IMG/VR virus record: IMGVR_UViG_3300030333_006336
Span: 1-64,000 of that record
Strand: one strand, 5' to 3'
Source: a virus
Length of the DNA: 64,000 nt
Below are positions 53,063 to 61,334 of this stretch, piece after piece. The notes under the pieces are model-generated. The model was not told where the DNA came from. It worked only from the letters and a program-made list of their open reading frames with translations, and searched no databases. Position numbers and translations under genes: made by a program. The number at the start of each line of letters is the position of its first letter. The first letter of the stretch is position 1.

Positions 53063-54322
53063 TCATTCGATACCTGCTAGTTTTTTCATCCTATCCGAAA
53101 ACGGATCCGATGAAGTGCTCTCCTTACGGGAAGCACGAATCACAGAGGTACTAGGACGTCTAATTGCTTCGCTCAGTGATTGAGTAGACCGCTTAGGTGC
53201 GGCCGGCACTGCGCTTTCAAGCGTTTGATAGATTGTCTTCGCTTCTGTGACAGAACCAGCTTGTGAAATAGCATCGGCAATTTTAGTTTTTTGCCGCTCA
53301 TTTAGGGAGGCATTTCCCAAAACACGGTTCGTGTAAAGCAAGCGTGCGTTGGAAAGATTAACCTCTTGTAAGGTTTGCTCTAAGCTACCAACTACTTGCT
53401 TATGGTTTTCAAGAGACTTATTGAGTTGTTTATTTTCGAAAACTAACTCTTCATAAGCTTTCTTTAAAGTCTGTATCTCTTCTTCAACATCAGTGCTCCG
53501 ACGATGCGCCATTTCGCGCTCCATCTCATACTTCTGACTCTCGGAAGAGCGTCCGGCCCAACCTGATAAAGTTGCACCCATATCTACTGTTAATCTTTCG
53601 ACGATTTCATCTACAAGAAAATCGATATCTTCTTCTTGGATTTCTGGATCATCTTTGTCTTTGTCTCCGCCATCGGGAACACCGTCACCATCGTCGTCGA
53701 CGCCGGCTTTGTGTCGCGCTCCGCCAGCATATGGGCCCTTGTCACCTTTCTTTTCGGAAACCGGACCTTCTCCGCCTTCACCGGAGGCTTCGAATTCATC
53801 CTCTTCTGCTTCTGATTCAGCAGCGCTAGCTTCTCCGGCAGTATCGGCATCGACCAATTCTGCTGCTTCAGCTAATTCGGATGCAATTAGTTCCATCAAG
53901 TCTTCTTCGTTGACGTTGATTTCTTCACCTTCTTCAATGGATTGCTCAAGTTCGCGAACTGCCTCTTGGAGAGCGTCAACATCAATTGTAAGTTCCACAG
54001 TGTCACCACTAACAGGGGCGTCACGCAGTCCTGTGCTATCCTCGCCACCAATATCATTCGCGGCTGAATAAGGAACATCGTCCGATAAATCGTCTTCAAG
54101 AGCTTCTTCTCCCTCTCCCGCAACATCAAGAGGTTCTTCGGTCGGCGATCCTAAATCTCCACCGAGATCGGCGCCTAACTCCTCTTCTTGCTCTAATAGT
54201 TTTTCTAGTGTAGTCTGTACTTCTTGTGAATACTTGTCCACAACTGCAGCTTCGGCGTTTCTTAAGGCTGCTTCGCGCAATGCCTTAGCATCGACAATAG
54301 CTTCGTTCAACAGATTAGACAT
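53063..54322 (-). CDS. Prohead scaffold-like acidic protein (T4 gp22 position)
   Basis: A 419-residue protein with an N-terminal helix, a very acidic stretch (about 45-200, with many Glu, Asp and Gly), then a long coiled coil (about 265-345) and a basic C-terminus. This composition and its place just before the capsid gene match internal scaffolds that are later digested. It has a late-type motif upstream. A few DDDGDG-like acidic clusters occur, possibly calcium-binding. Confidence 0.75.
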   Translation of the reverse strand: MSNLLNEAIVDAKALREAALRNAEAAVVDKYSQEVQTTLEKLLEQEEELGADLGGDLGSPTEEPLDVAGEGEEALEDDLSDDVPYSAANDIGGEDSTGLRDAPVSGDTVELTIDVDALQEAVRELEQSIEEGEEINVNEEDLMELIASELAEAAELVDADTAGEASAAESEAEEDEFEASGEGGEGPVSEKKGDKGPYAGGARHKAGVDDDGDGVPDGGDKDKDDPEIQEEDIDFLVDEIVERLTVDMGATLSGWAGRSSESQKYEMEREMAHRRSTDVEEEIQTLKKAYEELVFENKQLNKSLENHKQVVGSLEQTLQEVNLSNARLLYTNRVLGNASLNERQKTKIADAISQAGSVTEAKTIYQTLESAVPAAPKRSTQSLSEAIRRPSTSVIRASRKESTSSDPFSDRMKKLAGIE

Positions 54323-54348
54323 TCATATGCTCCTAAATGACAGTAATT

Positions 54349-54362
54349 CAAAATAAATAGTG
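54349..54362 (-). promoter_or_regulatory. Candidate late promoter motif (CACTATTTATTTTG)
   Basis: Minus-strand CACTATTTATTTTG, 27 bases upstream of the scaffold-like gene and in the 61-base gap after the fibre gene at 54384. Confidence 0.5.
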
Positions 54363-54383
54363 CTGTTAAAACGAAAACGACTA

Positions 54384-55256
54384 TTATTGTGGTTGAGTTT
54401 TCTTACTAATCCACCAATCAGATGTGTCGCTTACTTTATTCACGACCCACCAGTTATGAGAATCGCTTTGAACTGTTATATATGAATTTTCATCTTTAAG
54501 AATTTGAATCTCTTTGTTGTCAATTTTTGCATTGACACAATTAAGAGCTATCTGGTTTAAATCGCTAGCTTTTTTAATAATTATTAAACGCCCTTCACAT
54601 AACGATGGTCGAGGAAGCGTCACTGTTACATCTTTTTCAGTTGTATCAATAATTAACGTATGATCGCTTGCTTCAACTACATAATCATTTTCAATTTTAG
54701 AGATATTTGTTTGAAACGAGCCTTTTACTTTTAGATTTTGAGTCTCAGTTAAACTATTAATTACAAATGTTTTTCGCGATGCGTCATATTTTAAGTCAGG
54801 AGTTGATGTAAAATCGGCGCCGCCTTTGATTTGAATGTGTCCGCCATGGCCGGCGGCGTGAGGTATTTGCAAATGAATAAACTGCTTATACAACTCCATT
54901 AAATTAACTTGACGAATCTCTTCGCGAGAAGAATCATATAAAAGTACAACATCATCTTGAGAAATAGTTTGTCCTTTTTCTGAAAGTCTTTTTACATGAC
55001 GTGGGCTTAGACTAAGTTCTCCCCCTAAAGTACACAACCCACTGTCATTTCTTACAGGCAGGACTTCAAGCGGAAGTTCTCCAGTTAAATTAGTGGCCGG
55101 AATGTTCTCTAATGGTGCGCCGTTGCCGGCTAACAACTCTCTGATTTTGTTCTTAGATTCCTCCAACTCATTTCTTAAGTCGTCAATTGATTTTTGCAAA
55201 TCATTAATTGTTTGTTGCGTAATATCTGCTCGATGCGCATCTTTGTTATAAGCCAT
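54384..55256 (-). CDS. Fibre-like virion protein with N-terminal coiled coil (290 aa)
   Basis: Residues 10-45 form a coiled coil (DLQKSIDDLRNELEESKNKIREL), then a beta-rich middle with GGHIQIKGGADFTSTPDLKYD, ending in the shared module VTLPRPSLCEGRLIIIKKASDL...IDNKEIQILKD...WWVVNK. It is probably a trimeric fibre or head-tail whisker protein. Position between fibre genes and scaffold gene. Confidence 0.7.
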   Translation of the reverse strand: MAYNKDAHRADITQQTINDLQKSIDDLRNELEESKNKIRELLAGNGAPLENIPATNLTGELPLEVLPVRNDSGLCTLGGELSLSPRHVKRLSEKGQTISQDDVVLLYDSSREEIRQVNLMELYKQFIHLQIPHAAGHGGHIQIKGGADFTSTPDLKYDASRKTFVINSLTETQNLKVKGSFQTNISKIENDYVVEASDHTLIIDTTEKDVTVTLPRPSLCEGRLIIIKKASDLNQIALNCVNAKIDNKEIQILKDENSYITVQSDSHNWWVVNKVSDTSDWWISKKTQPQ

Positions 55257-55269
55257 GTTTTTCCTCTTT

Positions 55270-55282
55270 CAGTATAAATAGA
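55270..55282 (-). promoter_or_regulatory. Candidate late promoter motif (TCTATTTATACTG)
   Basis: Minus-strand TCTATTTATACTG, 13 bases upstream of the fibre-like gene start at 55256 and touching the stop codon of the Smr-like gene. Confidence 0.5.
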
Positions 55283-55501
55283 TTATTGTAGGTTATTTAA
55301 GATTATTAAACTTCCTAAATTATAATCACTTTCGTAGTGGCATTTAAAATTATGTCTGTGTGCAATGTGTTTTACTATTTTTTGCATACGCGGGGAATTG
55401 CCAGTTATAATTCTCATAGGTGTGTCGTTTAATAAAATAAAATTCTCTACCTTTCGTTCAACGGCCGAATGATATAATCCATGTAAATCTAAAGTTGTCA
55501 T
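55283..55501 (-). CDS. Smr-domain miniprotein (72 aa)
   Basis: The protein starts MTTLDLHGLYHSAVERKVENF and has MRIITGNSPRMQKIVKHIA and NLGSLII, matching the Smr fold order: LDLHG, a helix, ITG-x-(S/G), a helix, and a final GxL strand. Smr domains nick DNA or RNA branched structures or cleave collided mRNAs. Here the domain is stand-alone. I set the start at ATG 55501: longer frames run back through the terminator at 55517-55550 into the fibre gene. No ribosome binding site is seen before this ATG. Confidence 0.75.
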   Translation of the reverse strand: MTTLDLHGLYHSAVERKVENFILLNDTPMRIITGNSPRMQKIVKHIAHRHNFKCHYESDYNLGSLIILNNLQ

Positions 55502-55516
55502 GATAGTAAATAGTAT

Positions 55517-55550
55517 AAAAAAAAGGATGCCCCCCACAAGGAGGGGCACC
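55517..55550 (-). terminator. Rho-independent terminator after the large fibre gene
   Basis: GGGTGCCCC, a short inner stem and TTGT loop, GGGGGCATCC, then eight T residues on the minus strand. A late-motif variant (TACTATTTACTATC) follows at once at 55502-55515. Confidence 0.9.
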
Positions 55551-55577
55551 CAAGGAAAAAGAACAAATATTCTTAGA

Positions 55578-57344
55578 TTAAATAATCTTCCAACCCAAAG
55601 TACCAGCAGAAGCCGATGTAAACACAAGTCCAACTGATGCGTTAGGCGAAATAAGATCAATGCTTGTTAAGCTATCGTCAATAACTTGTGCACCAGCACG
55701 AGAAATTGTGATTTTAGCATCATCTAATCCAGCACCACCCTTGACATAAACAACATCACCAACTTCTGGAGATGCTGGGAGTGTCCAAGTACGGTTGGCA
55801 GTGATTCCTGCGCTACAGAAGTTGAGCCCACCAGAAAGTACCTGATTTGCATCACCGTGATCAGTCACACTAACAGAGTCACCACCAGTTGTGTCAACAC
55901 TAAGAACACCGTTAGTTGCGGTAATACCGGTACCAGCGATAGCACTAGCATATGCACTAAAGGTGCGACTCTTAAGAACACCACTATCGATCCAAACTAA
56001 CGAATCGGAAGCAAGTGTAGGAGCAGCAGCGACAGTGTTGCTAGCTTTAAGCGTTGAAGCTTGAAGCGCGCCAGAGCCCGAAAGAGCGCCGTCAGAGTCG
56101 ACTTCCCAAAGGACAGCTTCAGCAGAATCTTTGACTCTCCATTTAGCATTACCATCAGCGTCACCAAGAACAGCAGCAACTTCTTTAGCAGCATCACCCT
56201 CTAAGCGAAGATTAGCGGCCGATGTACCACCCATAGAAATAACACCTTGCATTTGCGAAGAGTTATTACGGAAGTACAATGCTAAACCAGCTTCATCGGT
56301 ATTACCAACAAAGATAAAGTTAGAAGCACCACCATTAACTCCGCTTCCTTGTTTAAGGCTCAAAGAAGTTCCAACTTCCATCGCGGCTGATGCAGAAACG
56401 TTACCAGCAACTTTTAACACTCCAGATGACAAAGTAAGCAAATCAGTATCAGAATCGAGACCAATGGTACTATCGTCGGCGACTCGAATGGCGTCGATGT
56501 AACCAATTCCATCTACATAGAGATCTTTCCATTCTAATCCATCAGCACCTAAGTCATAGGTGTTGTCAGCTTTTGGATCGATATCTGCAGCAATGCGACC
56601 GGTAATAGTCACGTCATCGCCGGTATCTGCACCTAATGTAACGTCACCGTTAACAGTTAAAGCTTCTGGTGCTAGCACCAGCAAGTTAGGATCGCTGTAT
56701 GGTCCAATTTGTCCCGAACCAGCACCGCCATCGACAATGAGGGAGGCCAAAGAACCGGCGCCCGAACCAGAAATGGTTGTAGCATTGGAAATTGCACCAC
56801 CAGCACTGACACCCACTGCAACGACTGCACCAGCAGCAGAAACAGTAAAGGCATCATTGACGTTGATACCACCGTCAAGGCTAGCCAAACCATCAACACT
56901 TAAAGTACCATTCGAAAGAATGTTACCACCCGCACTTACGGCAAAATCGCCTTCTTGTGCAAGAAGATTTCCTTTGATGTGAAGTGTAGAAGAACCGGAA
57001 GCAGCACCAGCAGTAGAAACAGTCCACTTGTCATCAACATTAATACCGCCGTCAAGGCTAGCTAAGCCGCTTGCACCAAGAGTGCTAACAGATGTGGCCC
57101 CAAGAGTAGCAACACCAGCACGAGTGATGCTATAGTCGTTAATTGTTAATTGTCCACCAACAGAAACGTTTCCAGAACCGGAAACAGTCGAGCCGGCGAT
57201 GGCGCCAGCAGTAAGAGCACCAGCAGAAGTAAACGAGTAGGCAGAACCTAATGTTAATTTCTCCGAAGCACTTAATTCAGTAACATATAAATCAGAATTG
57301 CCAACGGCACCCGATAAATTACCTCTTAAAAATTTATAACTCAT
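55578..57344 (-). CDS. Repetitive tail fibre-like protein (588 aa)
   Basis: A low-complexity protein of Ala, Gly, Ser, Thr and Val strands. It has two near-identical GLASLDGGINV(D/N)D units and a GADTGDDVTITG - NTYDLGADGLEWKDLYVDGIG section, typical of phage fibre shafts. It ends with the shared module TWTLPASPEVGDVVYVKGG...IDDSLTSIDLI...GWKII. It probably forms a trimer. The N-terminal MSYKFLRGNLSGAV would attach it to the particle. Confidence 0.8.
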   Translation of the reverse strand: MSYKFLRGNLSGAVGNSDLYVTELSASEKLTLGSAYSFTSAGALTAGAIAGSTVSGSGNVSVGGQLTINDYSITRAGVATLGATSVSTLGASGLASLDGGINVDDKWTVSTAGAASGSSTLHIKGNLLAQEGDFAVSAGGNILSNGTLSVDGLASLDGGINVNDAFTVSAAGAVVAVGVSAGGAISNATTISGSGAGSLASLIVDGGAGSGQIGPYSDPNLLVLAPEALTVNGDVTLGADTGDDVTITGRIAADIDPKADNTYDLGADGLEWKDLYVDGIGYIDAIRVADDSTIGLDSDTDLLTLSSGVLKVAGNVSASAAMEVGTSLSLKQGSGVNGGASNFIFVGNTDEAGLALYFRNNSSQMQGVISMGGTSAANLRLEGDAAKEVAAVLGDADGNAKWRVKDSAEAVLWEVDSDGALSGSGALQASTLKASNTVAAAPTLASDSLVWIDSGVLKSRTFSAYASAIAGTGITATNGVLSVDTTGGDSVSVTDHGDANQVLSGGLNFCSAGITANRTWTLPASPEVGDVVYVKGGAGLDDAKITISRAGAQVIDDSLTSIDLISPNASVGLVFTSASAGTLGWKII

Positions 57345-57440
57345 ATTTTAAAACCCTCCAATTAATAGTTTTTATAGTTATGGTTAAGACACAATGATCC
57401 CCATCATTATGCCAAGCACATATAGATAAACCAATGCGCT

Positions 57441-57455
57441 CATTTATAATTAGTT
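57441..57455 (-). promoter_or_regulatory. Candidate late promoter motif (AACTAATTATAAATG)
   Basis: Minus-strand AACTAATTATAAATG, in the 130-base gap between two fibre genes. The same gap also holds a palindrome (57393-57408, AATGAT/ATCATT) without a T run, and AACTATTAATTGG just ahead of the gene at 57344. Confidence 0.45.
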
Positions 57456-57474
57456 TAACACCAAGCGGCAGATA

Positions 57475-58227
57475 TCATGTAATAAAGAATTTATTTATGC
57501 CATTGCAATATAACGTAATAGATGCATAAGGTGACTGTAAAAGCACCATTGTTTGCCCATCAATTAAATCACTTCCAGATCCTGATATTGTGATGTTATT
57601 TTGATTTGAAGAGCCTCCCTCGTCCTTAAAGACCCACGTTTGACCTGATGTTCCGGCTGAAGCAGAGGGCAGCGTTAATTTGACTGCTCCGCCTGATGTG
57701 TCGACTCCTAAATAGTAGTCAGATGTAGAAACTACTGTGTCGCTTGTGATTGCTACGCGGCGGTGGATGACCCCTCCGCTTAAAAAGCTAGTTCCAACTA
57801 CAGAGAGTGTCTGGGATGGAGTTGCGTTCGATCCCACATTTAAACTGCTTGTAGTAAACGCTTGCGAAGAATTAATCTGAGTGAATATACCACCACCAGA
57901 ACCTCCACCGCCTGCTGTAATTCCTGTTAATCGTGAACCATCTCCCTCAAGATAGGAAGCAGAAATGCCAGCACTAGCTGTAATATCTCCGGTAACAGAA
58001 AGGACCGATCCGTCAAAGGTAAGATTGGCCTCGCAGTTTAATACGTTTGCATCACCACCTACATTTGTTATTATTGCATTGTTAGTCGCATTAAAAACAC
58101 GTGGCACATTTTCGATATCGGTGCCGTCGCCTCGATAAGTTCCCGAGACGATGTTTTCGACAATTAAATCACCGGGAACAAATTCTTGGGGAGTTACCGT
58201 GGTGCCTGATAAAACGTTGTAGGCCAT
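57475..58227 (-). CDS. Short tail fibre-like protein (250 aa)
   Basis: After an N-terminal MAYNVLSGTTVTPQEF there are repeats of strands, then ASAGISASYLEGDGSRLTGI and a Gly hinge, ending with the shared module LTLPSASAGTSGQTWVFKD...LIDGQTMVLL...ITLYCNGINKFFIT. It resembles the longer fibre at 58246-60207 and may share its attachment point. Confidence 0.75.
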   Translation of the reverse strand: MAYNVLSGTTVTPQEFVPGDLIVENIVSGTYRGDGTDIENVPRVFNATNNAIITNVGGDANVLNCEANLTFDGSVLSVTGDITASAGISASYLEGDGSRLTGITAGGGGSGGGIFTQINSSQAFTTSSLNVGSNATPSQTLSVVGTSFLSGGVIHRRVAITSDTVVSTSDYYLGVDTSGGAVKLTLPSASAGTSGQTWVFKDEGGSSNQNNITISGSGSDLIDGQTMVLLQSPYASITLYCNGINKFFIT

Positions 58228-58245
58228 AGTTTACCGCACCTCCCT

Positions 58246-60207
58246 TTAGAAGATAAACCACTTGCTATCCCCATCACTATATAGGTTAATGGAAGCCATT
58301 GAACCTGTAACAGTGAATGATGCGGCGCCATCAATAGTATCTCCAGCTGAGGCCGATACATAAATTGCTGTCGTTGTTCTGTTTAATACTTCATCTTTAA
58401 TTACAAAAACTGCTCCTGAATTTACGTCGTCAGCCTCTGGTAATCTCACTTCCATATTGAAATCACCGCCAGCAGAACGAGAGACGCCCAAGATATACCC
58501 TCCTGTATTAACAGAAGCTGTATAGGGAGTTGTTCGTACAGGCAAGTAAGAACGATTTAAAAGGTTTAATCCAGTAAAGCTACCGGCTTGTACTCGATTA
58601 CTGGCGGATACGCTTCCTGTGACATCAACATGGAACATCACGCTGTCGGATTGATTTCGAACTTGAAACTGCTCTTGATTGGCGTTAGAGCCTAATACTA
58701 CTTCTGTGTTTTTACCTGCGCCGGTTTCTAAACGCAGTGTGGTGTTAAAACCTTGAAGCACTGTTTGCAGTTGACCTGAATCATTCCGCAGGTAAGACAT
58801 CAGTCCACCTTCGGTTTCTGAGCCTATGAACAATCGATAGCTGTTGCCTCCATTAGTAGTAGTAGGTTGTGTAATACTAATGTTACCTGACGCTTGTAAT
58901 TGTCCTCCGAGAACCAATTGGGAAGCAGACACTTGGCTATTGACCGCTAATATCCCGGTAGAGGTATTCATTTGGAGTGCATTGTGTCCTTTTATCGCAT
59001 CACCGTTATGCCAAATTGCAACTTGATTAGCGCTTGGCGAGCCAAATGTGTCAGGAATACCGGTTAATGTTGTTCCATCTCCAACAAATGCGGATGCTGA
59101 AATAAAGGTACTCGCGGATAAGCTAGTCGCGAATGCAGTTCCCATGTGCACTGTTCCACTTAGCTCAGTTAATGCACTAGCTGATAATGTTCGCGCTATA
59201 ACTGCACCGGTGGACACTCCTACACTTGATGTTAAGGTACCACCGATAGTCAATGTATCAGTGCCGTTCCAAGCAAGATCACTATCTGCTTTAAGGGTGT
59301 CTTCATCAGACCATAAAGTAAGCTGATTTGCCGATGGGGTACCTGTGTAATCTACAAGTTTTCCAGCCCAAACTTTAGAATCAATTTCATCATGAGCGAT
59401 TTTATTTTCACTGTTGAGTATAAGAACAGTATTGTCTGTGCTGGCCGTAACATTGCTTAATTTAACATGGGCGCCAACAATTGTAATTGCAGCGCTGTTG
59501 TTCTCGCCAAGGGTCGTATTGGCTAATAGGCTTGCATTAACTGTTGAGTTGAACTTATCTCCTGTGACACTAAGCCCGGCAGAAGCTGTGACTTGTGAGT
59601 TTGCGGTTGTGACGTCTGCTGCTGCATCGCCTAAAGTCACAGTCCCGCGAGCAGTAAGCGTGCTATCAAAATGCGCTGCGGCGGAAGCTGTTAACGGCGC
59701 ACTAACTAATAAGCCTCCAGATGCAGTAAGTTGTGAAGTCACTGTGGTAACATCTGTCGCAGCATTTCCTAAAGCAACGTTGCCATGAAGAGATGAGTTT
59801 CCTGAAACTCCTAATGTTCCTGTGACGGCCAAACTATAGTCAGGAGTAATCGTATTGATACCAACATAGCTGGAGCTTGCGTATAGTGTGGGGGTCGCAT
59901 ATGCAGTAGAGGGTCCACTTATAATTAAACTACCGGTTCTTACATGAACATCGGCGTTGTCATTACCAAAAAAAGTTGAACCCGTGAGCGATAAATCACT
60001 CACAAAAACACTAGCAGTAACTGGACCTTCAACCTTTAAAGAGCCGCTTAAGACCACAGTGTTAGAAGCGGTTAAAAAGACAAAATTGCTCGAACCAGAT
60101 GCAGTATCGTCAGCAGTGACAAAAAGAATCTGTTCCGCGCTTCCTTGGATATCTTCCGAGGAGCCGGTGTCGCTACAGCGAATATAAGCCCAGCCGAAAG
60201 TAGACAT
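58246..60207 (-). CDS. Long tail fibre-like protein (653 aa)
   Basis: A shaft of repeated units of TLGDAA(A/T)DVTT-(x)-SQ(V/L)TAS type, then SASAFVGDGTTLTGIPDTFGSPSANQVAIWHN, a second such (T/S)PSANQ(L/V) unit, and a C-terminal domain ending EVRLPEADDVNSGAVFVIKDE...TIDGAASFTV...INLYSDGDSKWFIF. These are features of trimeric receptor-binding fibres. No chaperone domain seen. Confidence 0.8.
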   Translation of the reverse strand: MSTFGWAYIRCSDTGSSEDIQGSAEQILFVTADDTASGSSNFVFLTASNTVVLSGSLKVEGPVTASVFVSDLSLTGSTFFGNDNADVHVRTGSLIISGPSTAYATPTLYASSSYVGINTITPDYSLAVTGTLGVSGNSSLHGNVALGNAATDVTTVTSQLTASGGLLVSAPLTASAAAHFDSTLTARGTVTLGDAAADVTTANSQVTASAGLSVTGDKFNSTVNASLLANTTLGENNSAAITIVGAHVKLSNVTASTDNTVLILNSENKIAHDEIDSKVWAGKLVDYTGTPSANQLTLWSDEDTLKADSDLAWNGTDTLTIGGTLTSSVGVSTGAVIARTLSASALTELSGTVHMGTAFATSLSASTFISASAFVGDGTTLTGIPDTFGSPSANQVAIWHNGDAIKGHNALQMNTSTGILAVNSQVSASQLVLGGQLQASGNISITQPTTTNGGNSYRLFIGSETEGGLMSYLRNDSGQLQTVLQGFNTTLRLETGAGKNTEVVLGSNANQEQFQVRNQSDSVMFHVDVTGSVSASNRVQAGSFTGLNLLNRSYLPVRTTPYTASVNTGGYILGVSRSAGGDFNMEVRLPEADDVNSGAVFVIKDEVLNRTTTAIYVSASAGDTIDGAASFTVTGSMASINLYSDGDSKWFIF

Positions 60208-60209
60208 AT

Positions 60210-60614
60210 TTACCCTACTCCAGAAGAACCACTCCAGCTAGGTCCTGCGCTGCCTGAACATCTGTCAACTTCGATGCTGGTTAATCCTGCTACCACATCA
60301 CAAACGGAATTAGCATTACCTGGGCTATAGAGCCACAGTTGAGAAACTTTTAACTCTAAAGGAGGAGTTTCCTCGTTAGCCTGAACTGAAAAATAATTAC
60401 TTCCCGAAACTCCTATTTCCGAAAACCCTACTCTAAGAACTGAATTGTCTAGATTAACGATTCTTACCCAGCGAGTTACATAGGGAAATTCTACTACTGT
60501 TGCATCGTCGCACTCAATTCCTGCTGATGCGTAAGGCTGTCCGCTGACTTGGTACGCTCCGACATGATTAATTCCAACCTTAGCTTGCCAGGATGGGGTG
60601 AAATTCGTTGCCAT
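60210..60614 (-). CDS. Small virion protein (134 aa), possible fibre base
   Basis: A beta-rich soluble protein with WVRIVNLDNSVLRVGFSEIG, LELKVSQLWLYSPG and a Gly/Ser-rich C-terminus. It starts a fibre gene run and sits 2 bases before the long fibre gene. It may be a fibre-attachment or capsid decoration protein. Not recognised. Confidence 0.65.
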   Translation of the reverse strand: MATNFTPSWQAKVGINHVGAYQVSGQPYASAGIECDDATVVEFPYVTRWVRIVNLDNSVLRVGFSEIGVSGSNYFSVQANEETPPLELKVSQLWLYSPGNANSVCDVVAGLTSIEVDRCSGSAGPSWSGSSGVG

Positions 60615-60643
60615 TATAAAGCTCCTATAAATTTAATACTGTT

Positions 60644-60657
60644 CACTATAATTAGTC
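60644..60657 (-). promoter_or_regulatory. Candidate late promoter motif (GACTAATTATAGTG)
   Basis: Minus-strand GACTAATTATAGTG, 30 bases upstream of the gene at 60210-60614, right after the stop codon of the bS21-like gene. Confidence 0.45.
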
Positions 60658-60658
60658 C

Positions 60659-60901
60659 TTACTTTTTTCTATTACGTCTTTCTTTCGCTCTTTGGCGTTT
60701 TCTCTGTTCTCTAAGTCTGGTGCGTTCTGCGCGTAGTCTTTTTTCTTTCTTAGCTACAGAAGGTTTTTTGTATCGACGATTGTCTTTTACGGTTTCTATG
60801 ATCTTTTCTTTTTTAACTTTTTTGATAAATCTTCTTATCATTCGTTCAGGATTTCCCCGACACTCTGACGCCTTAACAGTTACATTCGCTTTTCTAGACA
60901 T
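60659..60901 (-). CDS. rpsU: Ribosomal protein bS21 homologue
   Basis: An 80-residue basic protein with VTVKASECRGNPERMIRRFIKKVKKEKIIETVKDNRRYKKPSVAKKEKR, the bS21 pattern (V-V-x-E-x-x-P-x-x-h-R-R-F-K-K...h-R-R-Y-K-P-S), and a longer Arg/Lys tail. bS21 sits near the anti-Shine-Dalgarno end of 16S rRNA, so it could steer host ribosomes towards phage messages. It lies between prohead and fibre genes and would be late. Phage bS21 has been reported in aquatic viruses. Confidence 0.85.
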   Translation of the reverse strand: MSRKANVTVKASECRGNPERMIRRFIKKVKKEKIIETVKDNRRYKKPSVAKKEKRLRAERTRLREQRKRQRAKERRNRKK

Positions 60902-60908
60902 TAATCAC

Positions 60909-61334
60909 CTACTTCATCGCCTGCCAAATTTGAGAAGCGCCGCCCATCAAAGAACTAATGTCTACTCCTGCGTCACTGGGACTTCCTAGATCGACTGAGC
61001 CTGGTTTTGGCTCAGCGGCCTCATAACTACTCATTGCTTCAGTTCCTTCAAATAAATTGACACCATTATAGGCATCCGAATTAATTGAAGACATTAATTT
61101 TTCACGATGTTCTTGTATTTTTTTATTGGCATTTTGCGTCTTTCTTCGCATTTGTGAAGGAGCGGGCTCTTTCATTGTTCGTTGATTCCGCACGGATTCT
61201 GTTAAAACAGCTCCCTGCATTCCTTGCGCCACTTCTGAAACAATTCCAGATAAAAGCCCTTCTTCTAAAAGGACTTCATGTATGCACTCTTTTACAAGAG
61301 GTTTGATTATTTTTTTTAAATCATTCTTCTTCAT
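60909..61334 (-). CDS. Hypothetical head-assembly-region protein (141 aa)
   Basis: An N-terminal basic helix and VKECIHEVLLEEGLLSGIVSEVAQGM are followed by a Lys/Arg/Gln-rich middle and an acidic Ser/Gly-rich C-terminus. I chose ATG 61334, which overlaps the protease gene by 14 bases; a GTG at 61343 is possible. A prohead core component is plausible by position. Confidence 0.65.
   Translation of the reverse strand: MKKNDLKKIIKPLVKECIHEVLLEEGLLSGIVSEVAQGMQGAVLTESVRNQRTMKEPAPSQMRRKTQNANKKIQEHREKLMSSINSDAYNGVNLFEGTEAMSSYEAAEPKPGSVDLGSPSDAGVDISSLMGGASQIWQAMK

Noticed and set aside
55502-55660. A longer N-terminal extension of the Smr-like frame up to 55660
   Set aside because: It would run through a strong terminator with eight T residues and into the 3' end of the fibre gene in another frame, with no ribosome binding site.
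57393-57408. Palindrome AATGAT/ATCATT as a terminator between fibre genes
   Set aside because: No T run follows on the coding strand and the stem is short.
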